Below the pieces are notes generated by a model. It was not told where the DNA came from. It was given only the letters and a program-made list of their open reading frames with translations, and ran no database searches. From contig JAEWQB010000025.1 in the NCBI GenBank assembly GCA_023460395.1, forward strand, positions 10,282 to 74,281: DNA of 64,000 nucleotides, written 5' to 3'. Made by a program: the position numbers and the translations under genes. This document shows positions 32,913 through 41,137 of this stretch, piece after piece (the first letter of the stretch is position 1; each line of letters begins with the position of its first letter). The stretch comes from Pseudomonadota bacterium. Its GTDB lineage: Bacteria > Desulfobacterota > Desulfovibrionia > Desulfovibrionales > Desulfovibrionaceae.

Positions 32913-34520
32913 ATGAACATACAGTTTCTGGGAGCGGCACGCACGGTGACCGGATCGTGCTGCATGATGCAGGTGGGAAAAAGGCGGTTTGCCGTGGATT
33001 GCGGCTTGCATCAGGGAAACCGTGAGATTGAGACACGTAACCTTGATGCAGATATTTACCAGCCGGGGCGTATTGATTTTTTCCTTATCACCCACGCGCA
33101 TATGGACCACACGGGGCTACTGCCGCGTATGGCGCGTATGGGGTTCAAGGGTGCGGTATATTGCACGGAGCCTACCCGCGATTTGCTGGAAATAATGTTG
33201 CAGGACAGCGCCCACATTCAGGAAATGGAAGCGGAAGGCGCCACCCGGAGACTGCGCCGCAAAGGCCGCAAACCAGTGGAACCGCTTTATTCACAGGCTG
33301 ACGCTGCGCGGGTTTCCCGATTTTTTCAAACGGTGGAATACGATACGCCGTTTTCTCCCTGCGAAGGCGTGACAGTGGTTTACCGGGACGCGGGCCACAT
33401 TCTCGGCTCCGCATTCCTTGAGGTGCGCATTGCCGAAAATGGCAGCGTGACCCGGCTTATCTTTTCTGGCGACTTAGGGCGTCCCAACCAGCTTATGGTC
33501 AACGACCCGGAAGTTCCGGGACAGGCGGACTATGTTTTTCTGGAGTCCACATACGGGGACCGGGATCATAAAGACACAGGCCATAGCCGGGACGAAATGG
33601 CTGAAGCCATTGCTTACAGTTACGCAAGGGGGGAAAAGGTCATCATTCCCGCCTTTGCCGTGGAGCGCACGCAGGCTGTGCTGTACACGCTCTATCTGCT
33701 GCGCCGTGAAGGGCGCTTGCCGGAAGACATGCCCGTCTATTTAGACAGCCCCCTCGCTATCCGCGCCACAGAGGTATTCCGCAAGCACCCTCGCTATATG
33801 GACGATAGCATCCGGGCCGTACTGGACAGCGGGGAAGACCCGCTGGACCTGCCCAACCTGCGGTTTACTCTGAAGGCGCAGGAATCCATGGCGCTGAATA
33901 GTCTGGACGGTCCGGCTATCATCATTTCCGCCAGCGGCATGTGCAACGCGGGACGCATTAAGCACCACCTGCGGCATAATTTATGGAAAGAAGGGGCGTC
34001 CATTGTCTTTGTAGGATATCAAGGACAGGGCACACCGGGACGGAAAATTGTAGATGGCGCGAAAACGCTGCGCCTGTTCAACGAAGACATCGCCATAAAC
34101 GCTAAAGTGTTTACCATCGGTGGTTTTTCCGGGCATGCGGGCCAAAGTCAGCTTGTAGAATGGGTAAGTGGCATTGCCCGACCGGAAATGGAAATTTTTC
34201 TGCTGCACGGGGAAGAGCGTTCCCAGCGGGTGCTGGCGGAGTTGCTACAGGAACGCCTAGGCATACCTGTGCACGTGCCCGATTATCTGGAAGAGGTTAC
34301 GCTTAAACCCGGCAGAGCCATGGAAGTGGCGCAGGATGCGCAGCGTGCCCATCCCCGCGTGGATTGGTCATTCTTACTGGCGGAAACTGAAGGAAAAATG
34401 GCCTTGCTTCGTGCGCGGCTTGAGCGGATGGAAGAACGTGACTGGGTGGAACAGGTGGAAGTGCGCGACCGCCTTGTTGAATTGAATAGTGAAATTCTTA
34501 GCCTGCTTTCGCAGGTATAA
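32913..34520 (+). CDS. MBL-fold, beta-CASP RNA-processing-type protein
   Basis: 535-aa metallo-beta-lactamase-fold protein of the CPSF73/RNase J-like group. Zinc motif THAHMDHTG is at 60-68. The order of motifs is family-typical: SGDLGR near 192, FLESTYGDRDH near 215, SASGMCNAGRIKHHL in the beta-CASP region, and SGHAGQ near 422. It lacks the RNase J C-terminal domain, so it is closest to the CPSF73-like exonuclease/endonuclease class. A C-terminal coiled-coil-like tail follows. The long open frame begins at 32595, but GAGAG before the ATG at 32913 and the family N-terminus MNIQFLGAARTVTGSC mark the start. Confidence 0.9.
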   Translation: MNIQFLGAARTVTGSCCMMQVGKRRFAVDCGLHQGNREIETRNLDADIYQPGRIDFFLITHAHMDHTGLLPRMARMGFKGAVYCTEPTRDLLEIMLQDSAHIQEMEAEGATRRLRRKGRKPVEPLYSQADAARVSRFFQTVEYDTPFSPCEGVTVVYRDAGHILGSAFLEVRIAENGSVTRLIFSGDLGRPNQLMVNDPEVPGQADYVFLESTYGDRDHKDTGHSRDEMAEAIAYSYARGEKVIIPAFAVERTQAVLYTLYLLRREGRLPEDMPVYLDSPLAIRATEVFRKHPRYMDDSIRAVLDSGEDPLDLPNLRFTLKAQESMALNSLDGPAIIISASGMCNAGRIKHHLRHNLWKEGASIVFVGYQGQGTPGRKIVDGAKTLRLFNEDIAINAKVFTIGGFSGHAGQSQLVEWVSGIARPEMEIFLLHGEERSQRVLAELLQERLGIPVHVPDYLEEVTLKPGRAMEVAQDAQRAHPRVDWSFLLAETEGKMALLRARLERMEERDWVEQVEVRDRLVELNSEILSLLSQV

Positions 34521-34525
34521 GGGCT

Positions 34526-35107
34526 ATGGCGACTATGCGAATTATTGCGGGGGAATTTGGGGGAAGAACCCTGAAGACCACAAGCGCTCCGGGCTATCGG
34601 CCCGCCACGTCTAAGGTACGGCAGGCGGTTTTTTCCATGCTGGAATCACGCGGGGTGTATTGGCCGGAAACACGGGTGCTTGATTTGTTTGCGGGCAGTG
34701 GGGCACTTACGTTTGAAGCACTCAGCCGGGGAGCGGAAGAGGGGTGGTTTGTGGAAATGAACCCCAAGGCCGCCGCCCTCATCGGGGAAAATGCCGAACG
34801 GCTGGGTATTGCTTCGCAACGCTACCGCGTGTTGGCGGACGACATGCGCAACGTGGTGGGCAAGCGTGCGGCGGAGCCGTTTGATCTGGTCTTCATTGAT
34901 CCGCCGTATGGGTTTAATTTCCTTAGCCCCGCGCTTTCCGCGGTATTGCGTAACGGCTGGCTTGCCGAGGGTGGTTTCGTGTGCGCCGAGGTGGAGGCCA
35001 AGCTGCCCTTGCCGCCGGAAACTGAACATCCCGATCTGGAATGCATCGCCAACAGGGCCTACGGGCAGACGAGGATATTGCTATGGACCGGAACGGAGAG
35101 CGCATAG
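34526..35107 (+). CDS. rsmD: 16S rRNA (guanine(966)-N2)-methyltransferase
   Basis: 193-aa SAM-dependent methyltransferase that modifies G966 of 16S rRNA. Motif I DLFAGSGALTFEALSRGA is at about 53-70, and the catalytic DPPYG at about 125. N-terminal RIIAGEFGGRTL is diagnostic. ATG at 34526 is used; an ATG three codons later (MRIIAG) is possible. It overlaps coaD by 25 bases, and rsmD-coaD adjacency is a very common pairing. Confidence 0.93.
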   Translation: MATMRIIAGEFGGRTLKTTSAPGYRPATSKVRQAVFSMLESRGVYWPETRVLDLFAGSGALTFEALSRGAEEGWFVEMNPKAAALIGENAERLGIASQRYRVLADDMRNVVGKRAAEPFDLVFIDPPYGFNFLSPALSAVLRNGWLAEGGFVCAEVEAKLPLPPETEHPDLECIANRAYGQTRILLWTGTESA

Positions 35108-35595
35108 CCGTTTATCCCGGCACGTTCGACCCGCTAACCAACGGGCACGTCAGTCTTATCCGGCGCGGGCGCAGTATTTTTGACCGCATTATCGTGGCGG
35201 TGGCCAATGATACGCCCAAGTCGCCGCTGTTTTCCATTACGGAACGGGTCGCCATGGCGGAGGACGTGTTTCGCGATGACGACAGCATTCAGGTAGAACC
35301 CTTTTCCGGTCTTTTGGTGGACTATGTGGAAAGACGTGGTGCCTGTGTGATTTTGCGTGGTCTGCGTGCGGTTTCGGATTTTGAGTACGAGTTTCAGTTG
35401 GCGCTCATGAACCGGAAGCTCAAACGCAATATTCAGACAATCTTCCTGATGACCGATTATCAGTGGCTGTATATCAGTTCAACGATAATAAAGGCGGCGG
35501 CAAAGCTGGGCGGAGACATTAAGGGGCTTGTGCCCGACAACGTATACCGCAACTTGCGGGAAAAGTACGGATATCCATATCCGCTGAATAGCTAG
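35083..35595 (+). CDS. coaD: Phosphopantetheine adenylyltransferase
   Basis: 170-aa enzyme of CoA synthesis (fourth step), transferring AMP to 4'-phosphopantetheine. The nucleotidyltransferase motif TFDPLTNGH is at 14-22 and YISSTIIK near 135 contains the ISSS-type loop. The ATG at 35083 lies inside rsmD with GAGG upstream. A longer frame from 35041 belongs to the rsmD overlap. It is followed after 6 bases by miaA. Confidence 0.93.
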   Translation: MDRNGERIAVYPGTFDPLTNGHVSLIRRGRSIFDRIIVAVANDTPKSPLFSITERVAMAEDVFRDDDSIQVEPFSGLLVDYVERRGACVILRGLRAVSDFEYEFQLALMNRKLKRNIQTIFLMTDYQWLYISSTIIKAAAKLGGDIKGLVPDNVYRNLREKYGYPYPLNS

Positions 35596-35601
35596 CTCGT
35601 C

Positions 35602-36516
35602 ATGCAACGTGTTCCTCTCGTTTGTCTTGTCGGCCCCACGGGGGCGGGCAAAACCGCTGCTGCCCTGCATTTGTCCAGACGCTTTCATGGCGCGGTGGTG
35701 AATTTGGATTCCCGGCAAGTCTACCGCGATTTTCCTATTATCACGGCGCAGCCCTCCGCAGAGGAGCAGGCGGTTTGTCCTCATCGGGGCTACGGCTTTT
35801 TGCCGACGCAGGAAAAGATTTCCGCAGGGCGGTTTATGGATATGGCGAACGCCGCCGTGTCGGAGTGCCGAGCGGAAGGCAGTTTGCCCCTGTTGGTGGG
35901 GGGGACCGGACTATACCTGCGTGCGCTGCTGGACGGACTGGCGGCGATTCCCCATGTGGACCCGGCTATTATGCGCGGTTACGAAGCGCAATGCGAGTTG
36001 GTGGGACCGGAATGCCTGCACCAGCGCCTCGCGGAGGTGGACCCGGACTACGCGGAGCGCATTCATCCCCACGACCGGCAGCGTATTTGCCGGGCGCTGG
36101 AAGTGTATGAAGGAACGGGAAAGTCGTTCAGTTGGTGGCATGCCCAGCCCATGGAACCGTCACCCTATCGGGGGCTGCGCATAGGCATCCGCACCTCGCT
36201 GGAAGAGCTGACACCGTTGCTGGACGTGCGCATAGGTTATATGCTGGAGGCGGGAGCGCTGGATGAGGCCCGTACCGCCCGCATGCGGTGCGACGACCCC
36301 GCCGCTCCGGGTTGGTCCGGTATCGGCTGCGCCGAGATATACCGGCATCTCGCAGGCGAGCTTTCTCTGGAGGAATGCCGCGCGTTGTGGTTGAAGAACA
36401 CCCGTGCCTACGCCAAACGGCAACTGACATGGTTTAAGCGGGAAGAATCCATTCATTGGGTGGACGGAGCGGATATCGCTGGTATGGAGCGGCTGGTAGA
36501 GGCCTTTCTCGCCTAG
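35602..36516 (+). CDS. miaA: tRNA dimethylallyltransferase
   Basis: 304-aa enzyme that prenylates A37 of tRNAs reading UNN codons. The P-loop GPTGAGKT is at residues 10-17, the DSRQVYRDFPIITAQPS segment is the family's tRNA- and isoprenoid-binding motif, and LVGGTGLYLRALLDGL follows near 98. The C-terminus KNTRAYAKRQLTWFKRE is typical. The ribosome site before the ATG is weak. Third of the rsmD-coaD-miaA run. Confidence 0.93.
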   Translation: MQRVPLVCLVGPTGAGKTAAALHLSRRFHGAVVNLDSRQVYRDFPIITAQPSAEEQAVCPHRGYGFLPTQEKISAGRFMDMANAAVSECRAEGSLPLLVGGTGLYLRALLDGLAAIPHVDPAIMRGYEAQCELVGPECLHQRLAEVDPDYAERIHPHDRQRICRALEVYEGTGKSFSWWHAQPMEPSPYRGLRIGIRTSLEELTPLLDVRIGYMLEAGALDEARTARMRCDDPAAPGWSGIGCAEIYRHLAGELSLEECRALWLKNTRAYAKRQLTWFKREESIHWVDGADIAGMERLVEAFLA

Positions 36517-36702
36517 TGCGGCTTTGTTGCGATCCGTCGCATCGTCTGCGTGCCGGTACCCCCGTCCCCGCCGGGCAGGCCAGCCGGTGTTATGCCGGAG
36601 CCGTGGGGGAATAGCTCCCGCATCGGCAGTGCGTGATGTACCTCTTCAGATGACGCCGCGGCGGATGAAGGGGCCGGAATAACTCTGAATCAATTCGGTG
36701 CC

Positions 36703-37902
36703 ATGAAACACAGATATTCGCTGCTGCTATGCCTTGCCATTGGATTGGGAGGAATGGTCGGTCTTGTGACAATGGGCGGCTGTACCGCTTCGGAAGCTCT
36801 GCGGGCTGGTCGGCTTATCGCCAGTGGTGATGCTGCGGGGGCCGGGAGATGGGCCGCAGAAAAAGGGGTGGGGTATGCACTGAACCCCGCGCAACTTGAA
36901 GCGGATGTAAAGCGTTTTGCCGCACGGCTTGCAGCGTTTCGTGATGCGGTGGGGGGCGTGTGGGGCAAAGACAATGTGCGCGAATCTGAGCCGAAAACGT
37001 ATGTTAAGTATACGCAAAATTATTTAAGCCGCGCACAGGTGGACTTTGATAAAGGGCTTATTACTGTGGAAACCATGGATTCCACAGATCCGCAGACGAG
37101 TCTGAAAAATGCTATTGTCACCACACTGCTTACCCCTTTCGATCCTCGTGGTATGGACCTGTGGTCCGCTGGCGAGGTGAAACTGGGAGAAACGCCGTTT
37201 TTGCTGGGCGAAGTGCGTGACTTTGACGGGCAAAATGTGCGTTACATGTGGCGCGCGGAGCGATTTGCGGACCAGCTTGTCCGGCGGCAGAGAAGCATGC
37301 GGCAAGTGAAGGTGGACGGCACGTACCGCACTGTGCACACAGTGGAAATTCCCATGGTGGCGGACCATGTGCATATCCGGGCCAGAAAGTACAAACCCCA
37401 TGTGGACCGGTATGCGGCACAATATGGCATAAGCGCGAATCTCGTCTTCGCGGTCATCAAGACGGAGAGCGATTTTAACCCGTGGGCGGTCAGCCCCGTT
37501 CCCGCGTATGGCCTGATGCAGGTTGTACCTAAAACAGCCGGAGCGGATGTGTATACGTTTCTGAACGGGAAGCAGGGGTACCCTTCGTCTGATCTTTTAT
37601 ATCAGCCTGAAGATAATATCCGGTATGGCACGGCGTATCTGCATCTTCTGGGGAGCAGATATCTTGCGGGAATTGCAAACCCCGTGGCCCGGGAATACTG
37701 CGTAATTGCTTCGTATAATGGAGGAATGGGCACTGTGTTACGCACCTTCCACGCTAATCGCAGTAAAGCTGTGGAAATTATCAACGGCATGTCGCCGCAG
37801 GAAGTTTATGAAAAGCTTGTGCGATATTTGCCGTATCAGGAAACACGGCGCTACCTTGGCAAGGTGGTGTCCGCCCGTAGGGACTTTGTAGGATTGCAAT
37901 AA
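36703..37902 (+). CDS. Membrane-bound lytic murein transglycosylase, MltC-like lipoprotein
   Basis: 399-aa lipoprotein: a signal sequence with a lipobox ending C27 (LVTMGGC). The middle domain (about 60-230) resembles the MltC N-terminal domain. The C-terminal lysozyme-like domain has the catalytic glutamate in IKTESDFNPWAVS, and AYGLMQVVP, YNGGMGTV. Such enzymes cut glycan strands with 1,6-anhydro product. Its ribosome site is weak. Next on the same strand is a Skp-like lipoprotein gene. Confidence 0.88.
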   Translation: MKHRYSLLLCLAIGLGGMVGLVTMGGCTASEALRAGRLIASGDAAGAGRWAAEKGVGYALNPAQLEADVKRFAARLAAFRDAVGGVWGKDNVRESEPKTYVKYTQNYLSRAQVDFDKGLITVETMDSTDPQTSLKNAIVTTLLTPFDPRGMDLWSAGEVKLGETPFLLGEVRDFDGQNVRYMWRAERFADQLVRRQRSMRQVKVDGTYRTVHTVEIPMVADHVHIRARKYKPHVDRYAAQYGISANLVFAVIKTESDFNPWAVSPVPAYGLMQVVPKTAGADVYTFLNGKQGYPSSDLLYQPEDNIRYGTAYLHLLGSRYLAGIANPVAREYCVIASYNGGMGTVLRTFHANRSKAVEIINGMSPQEVYEKLVRYLPYQETRRYLGKVVSARRDFVGLQ

Positions 37903-38062
37903 GATGCTTTCCGCTATTGTGCCATGGCGGCCTCTGCGCTATGCTCGTATATTCAAATGCGCGTGCCGGTTGCGCACGGCAGGTGTGCATGCTAAACGCT
38001 CATTCCGTTGTGAAGACGGCGTTCCCATTTTTATATAATTAGCACTAACATACGGAGTTTGT

Positions 38063-38614
38063 ATGAAAAGATTGGCACTGTCGGCTGTGTTTGCGCTTTG
38101 CGTCATGACGTTGCTCATTGGTTGTAACAAATCCGAGCAGGCCGCCTTGCGGGTGGCAGTTGTAGACACAGGCAAAGTGTTTCAGGAATCCGTTCCCGGC
38201 AAGGCAGGCGTGGCCTATCTGGAAAAAGTAAGCACGCAGGCGCAGGACGAATTCATCGCATTGCAGGCACAGGGACAGGGCAAGGCCCCCTCGGAAGAAG
38301 ACAGCATGCGCATGCAGCGTGCGCTTGGCGAACTGCAGCAGCGGATGAATTCCGAACAGCAGACGGTTATCACCAAGCTGAACGATGCCTTCCGCAAGGC
38401 GCTGGACACCTACCGGGTGGAGCATGGGCTGGATATTATTCTGCCTTCTGAGCAGGCTCTGGCCTTTGGCGCTTCGGCAGACATTACCCCAGCCATTATT
38501 GCCGTTATGGATACGGTCCAGCTTAGTTTTGGAGAGCCGGAAGGCGCTGCGGGTGCTACCCCCCCCGCACAGGCCAATGCTTCTTCCGAAACCGCCCCCG
38601 CCGCAACCAAATAG
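38063..38614 (+). CDS. Skp/OmpH-family lipoprotein
   Basis: 183-aa protein with a lipobox (LLIGC, C21) instead of the cleavable signal peptide of classic Skp. Residues 30-150 follow the OmpH plan: a first strand RVAVVDTGKVFQES, two long amphipathic helices rich in Gln and Glu, and a final strand DIILPSEQALAFG. The tail (152-183) is Pro/Ala/Ser-rich. Skp is a periplasmic trimeric chaperone for outer membrane proteins; a lipid-anchored version would be tied to a membrane. CGGAG precedes the ATG and a terminator follows. Confidence 0.78.
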   Translation: MKRLALSAVFALCVMTLLIGCNKSEQAALRVAVVDTGKVFQESVPGKAGVAYLEKVSTQAQDEFIALQAQGQGKAPSEEDSMRMQRALGELQQRMNSEQQTVITKLNDAFRKALDTYRVEHGLDIILPSEQALAFGASADITPAIIAVMDTVQLSFGEPEGAAGATPPAQANASSETAPAATK

Positions 38615-38639
38615 TCGCACGGGCCGGTTTCCACATTTT

Positions 38640-38677
38640 CGCCCCGGTGTACTGTGTACGCCGGGGCGGCTGCTTTT
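38640..38677 (+). terminator. Rho-independent terminator after the Skp-like gene
   Basis: 13-bp stem (38640-38652 with 38656-38668) with one G-T pair, a TGT loop, and a GCTGCTTTT tail. Confidence 0.8.
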
Positions 38678-38880
38678 GTGAACATGCCCGTCTATTGCGG
38701 AATGCGTCCTTCTTTTGTCTTGAAGCTGTTACACGGCTAGGCTACAGTCACGCGCTTGATGGCCCGGCCTGTGGAATGGGAGCCGTAGCGGCTTTTCAAT
38801 TTCCTGTTTTTTGCATACTGTAAGCCCGGTCACGCATAGTATACGAACGAAACCTGATTTTTCACGCTGGAGGAATACCG

Positions 38881-39864
38881 ATGGAAGCCCCGGAAAAGAA
38901 CCTTGCCCTTGATCTCGTCCGTGTTACGGAAGCTGCCGCGCTGGCTTCGGCCCGGTGGCTTGGCAAGGGGGACAATGATGCGGGGGACGGCGCGGCCGTG
39001 GACGCCATGCGACTGTCGTTTAACACCTTGCATCTCAAGGGAACCGTCATCATCGGCGAAGGGGAAAAAGATAACGCCCCTATGCTGTTCAACGGGGAAA
39101 AGGTGGGCTTTGGCGATGGTCCGGCTGTGGACGTGGCAGTGGACCCTGTGGAAGGTACAAAACTGCTGGCCTACGGACGGCCTAACGCCATTTCCGTTGT
39201 GGGCACTGCTCCTGCGGGCACCATGTATAACCCCGGTCCCAGCTTTTACATGCAGAAGCTTGTGGTGCCGCCCGCAGCGCGTGACGCTGTGGATATTGAC
39301 GCCCCAGTGAAGGAAAATTTACTTAATATCGCCAAGGCGCTGGGCAAAGACGTGGACGACTTGATTGTCTTCGTTTTGGATAAACCTCGTCATGAAAAGC
39401 TTATTGGTGAAATTCGTTCCACCGGGGCACGTATTCAGTTGCACACGGACGGCGACGTCGCAGGTGCGCTGATGGCTGTGGACCCGCGCTCGGAAGTGGA
39501 CGTAATGATGGGCACGGGCGGCACCCCTGAAGGCGTGCTCGCGGCCTGTGCCATTAAGGGTATTGGCGGACAGATGTTTGCGCGGCTTGATCCGCAGTCC
39601 TATGTGGAAAAAGAAGCCATTCAGGACGCGGGTATTGATCTGCGCGAAATCCATACCGTGGATACTCTCATCCGTAGCGACGATGTGTTCTTTGCTGCTA
39701 CCGGCATTTCCGGCGGAAGCTTTCTGCGCGGCGTGCAATACACTGGGGACGGTGCGGTGACACACTCCATGGTCATCCGTGGCAAAACCGGTTCGTTGCG
39801 CTATATGGAAGCTATACACAACTGGAACCGCCTCATGCGTATCAGCGCTGTTAAATACGACTAG
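38881..39864 (+). CDS. glpX: Fructose-1,6-bisphosphatase class II
   Basis: 327-aa metal-dependent sugar phosphatase for gluconeogenesis. Motifs: GKGDNDAGDGAAVDAMR (28-44), IIGEGEKDNAPMLFNGEKVG, the metal-binding DVAVDPVEGTKLLA segment (84-97), and GTGGTPEGVLAACAIKGIGG (about 211-230). GGAGG precedes the ATG. Sulfate reducers growing on C2/C3 acids need this step. Single-gene unit; the region upstream carries only weak promoter-like sequences. Confidence 0.94.
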   Translation: MEAPEKNLALDLVRVTEAAALASARWLGKGDNDAGDGAAVDAMRLSFNTLHLKGTVIIGEGEKDNAPMLFNGEKVGFGDGPAVDVAVDPVEGTKLLAYGRPNAISVVGTAPAGTMYNPGPSFYMQKLVVPPAARDAVDIDAPVKENLLNIAKALGKDVDDLIVFVLDKPRHEKLIGEIRSTGARIQLHTDGDVAGALMAVDPRSEVDVMMGTGGTPEGVLAACAIKGIGGQMFARLDPQSYVEKEAIQDAGIDLREIHTVDTLIRSDDVFFAATGISGGSFLRGVQYTGDGAVTHSMVIRGKTGSLRYMEAIHNWNRLMRISAVKYD

Positions 39865-39900
39865 TTTTATCGGGCGGATAAATATCGCCTGAAATGTTTA

Positions 39901-39944
39901 CACCGCCCGGTGGTCAAGTCCGCAAGACTTCCTGCTGGGCGGTG
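39901..39944. other. Structured hairpin after glpX
   Basis: CACCGCCC (39901-39908) pairs with GGGCGGTG (39937-39944), and inside it AAGTC (39916-39920) pairs with GACTT (39926-39930). The long two-stage hairpin could act as a terminator for glpX or be a small structured RNA; only a weak U run follows. Confidence 0.4.
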
Positions 39945-40030
39945 TTGCTTTGCAATGTCCGGGCGGACGCTGCCGTGCGCTGCCTGCGGTTTTCTTGTGA
40001 TCATGCTGCGATATGAACTGGAGAAATGGT

Positions 40031-40495
40031 ATGTCCCCCTGTGCCGACGCTGCTATTTTTTCTCTTCCCGAAGTGCCGGTGCCGTTGGAATACGATTGGC
40101 TGACCGAGTTATGGGAGGCTGCCGTTCGCCATACGCACCATTTTTTGCGGGAAGAAGCTATCGTGGCTTTGCGCCAGCAGGTGCGGGATGTGTATCTTCC
40201 CGCCGTCCGTCTCGTGGTGGTAAGAAGGGAAGACGGCCTTGCTGTGGGATTCATGGGGTACGATGCCACCATGGTGCAGATGCTCTTTGTGCATCCCCGG
40301 TACACGGGCAGAGGGGTAGGGCGGCGGTTGCTGGATTACGCACTGGGGAAAAATATTCGGCGGGTGGACGTGAATGAGCAAAATCCTTCCGCTTTGGCGT
40401 TTTACCAGCACGTGGGGTTTGTTGTGGTCGGGCGTTCAAAAACCGATGCGCAGGGCAACCCGTATCCGCTGTTGCATCTGGAAGCCCGGTTATAA
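40031..40495 (+). CDS. GNAT-family acetyltransferase
   Basis: 154-aa acetyltransferase. The acetyl-CoA-binding segment VQMLFVHPRYTGRGVGRRLLDYAL is at about 82-105, followed by VNEQNPSALAFYQHVGFVVVGRS, as in YjaB/PhnO-type proteins. ATG at 40031 is supported by GGAG; an in-frame ATG at 40013 is possible. Substrate unknown. A strong terminator follows at 40593 but belongs mainly to the tRNA on the other strand. Confidence 0.85.
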   Translation: MSPCADAAIFSLPEVPVPLEYDWLTELWEAAVRHTHHFLREEAIVALRQQVRDVYLPAVRLVVVRREDGLAVGFMGYDATMVQMLFVHPRYTGRGVGRRLLDYALGKNIRRVDVNEQNPSALAFYQHVGFVVVGRSKTDAQGNPYPLLHLEARL

Positions 40496-40592
40496 CCGGC
40501 ACATTGGTTCGCGTATTACCTGACGGAAATATTGCGTAAACAGTAGAATATGGCCTAATTATGGTGTCTTTGGCTTACTGCGGAAAGACAGC

Positions 40593-40624
40593 AAAAAACG
40601 CGCACGATGCCGTGCGCGTTTTTT
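40593..40624. terminator. Bidirectional terminator between the GNAT gene and tRNA-Arg
   Basis: A 14-bp perfect stem (AAAAAACGCGCACG, 40593-40606, with its complement at 40611-40624). The stem itself carries A and T runs, so it works in both directions. Confidence 0.9.
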
Positions 40625-40629
40625 TGTCA

Positions 40630-40706
40630 TGGTGGGGCTGAGAGGATTCGAACCTCCGACCAACTGGTTCGTAGCCAGGTACTCTATCCAGCTGAGCTAC
40701 AGCCCC
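40630..40706 (-). tRNA. tRNA-Arg (anticodon ACG)
   Basis: 77 nt including an encoded CCA end. The acceptor stem GGGGCTG/CAGCCCC pairs fully, the D arm has AGCTGGATA in the loop, the anticodon loop CTACGAA gives ACG, and the T arm GGAGG-TTCGAAT-CCTCT is intact. The outermost anticodon-stem pair (C27 and U43) looks mismatched. A34 is the substrate of TadA, which is encoded in this window. Confidence 0.96.
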
Positions 40707-40743
40707 ACACGTGTCGGCACATTCCCGCGCCAACGAGGAATGG

Positions 40744-40772
40744 GTTATAAGAGGGAGTCATTGAACTGTCAA
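40744..40772 (-). promoter_or_regulatory. Promoter of tRNA-Arg
   Basis: On the minus strand TTGACA (40772-40767), a 17-base spacer and TATAAC (40749-40744). This is near-consensus sigma-70. The start would fall about 30 bases before the mature tRNA. Confidence 0.85.
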
Positions 40773-41137
40773 ACATTTTCTCCCGGAAAATTCAGTTTCC
40801 TCACCCTCTTTGCGTCACTTCGCGGTAGGCTTTACTTTTCGTCTTGCGCGGTGCGGCGGAACAGTGGGAACTTCCCGTTACGGCGCACGGAACTTCGGTG
40901 TGATGTGAAAAAATGAAATAAGGCGCGTGTATACTCTTGCCATTATTCAGATTGCGCTGTATGAGCGAGAGGTTTGCCGCTCGGATGCGGGGCAGCGCAG
41001 GAGCGGTACGGTGATTGGGTGGCTACATGCACCGGCAATGCGGCACAGGGAAGCCTGATTTTCCGCTACGGGTCGTTTGTTGGTGGAAATGGATACACGC
41101 CGTGGCTCCGCCATGGATATACGCAATTGGATAGCGC
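40773..41137. other. Intergenic region upstream of the CysH-like gene
   Basis: The rest of the 431-base gap between the tRNA and 41138. It must hold the promoter of the CysH-like gene, but no clear boxes were recognised. The open frames here have no ribosome sites and read as noise. Confidence 0.45.
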
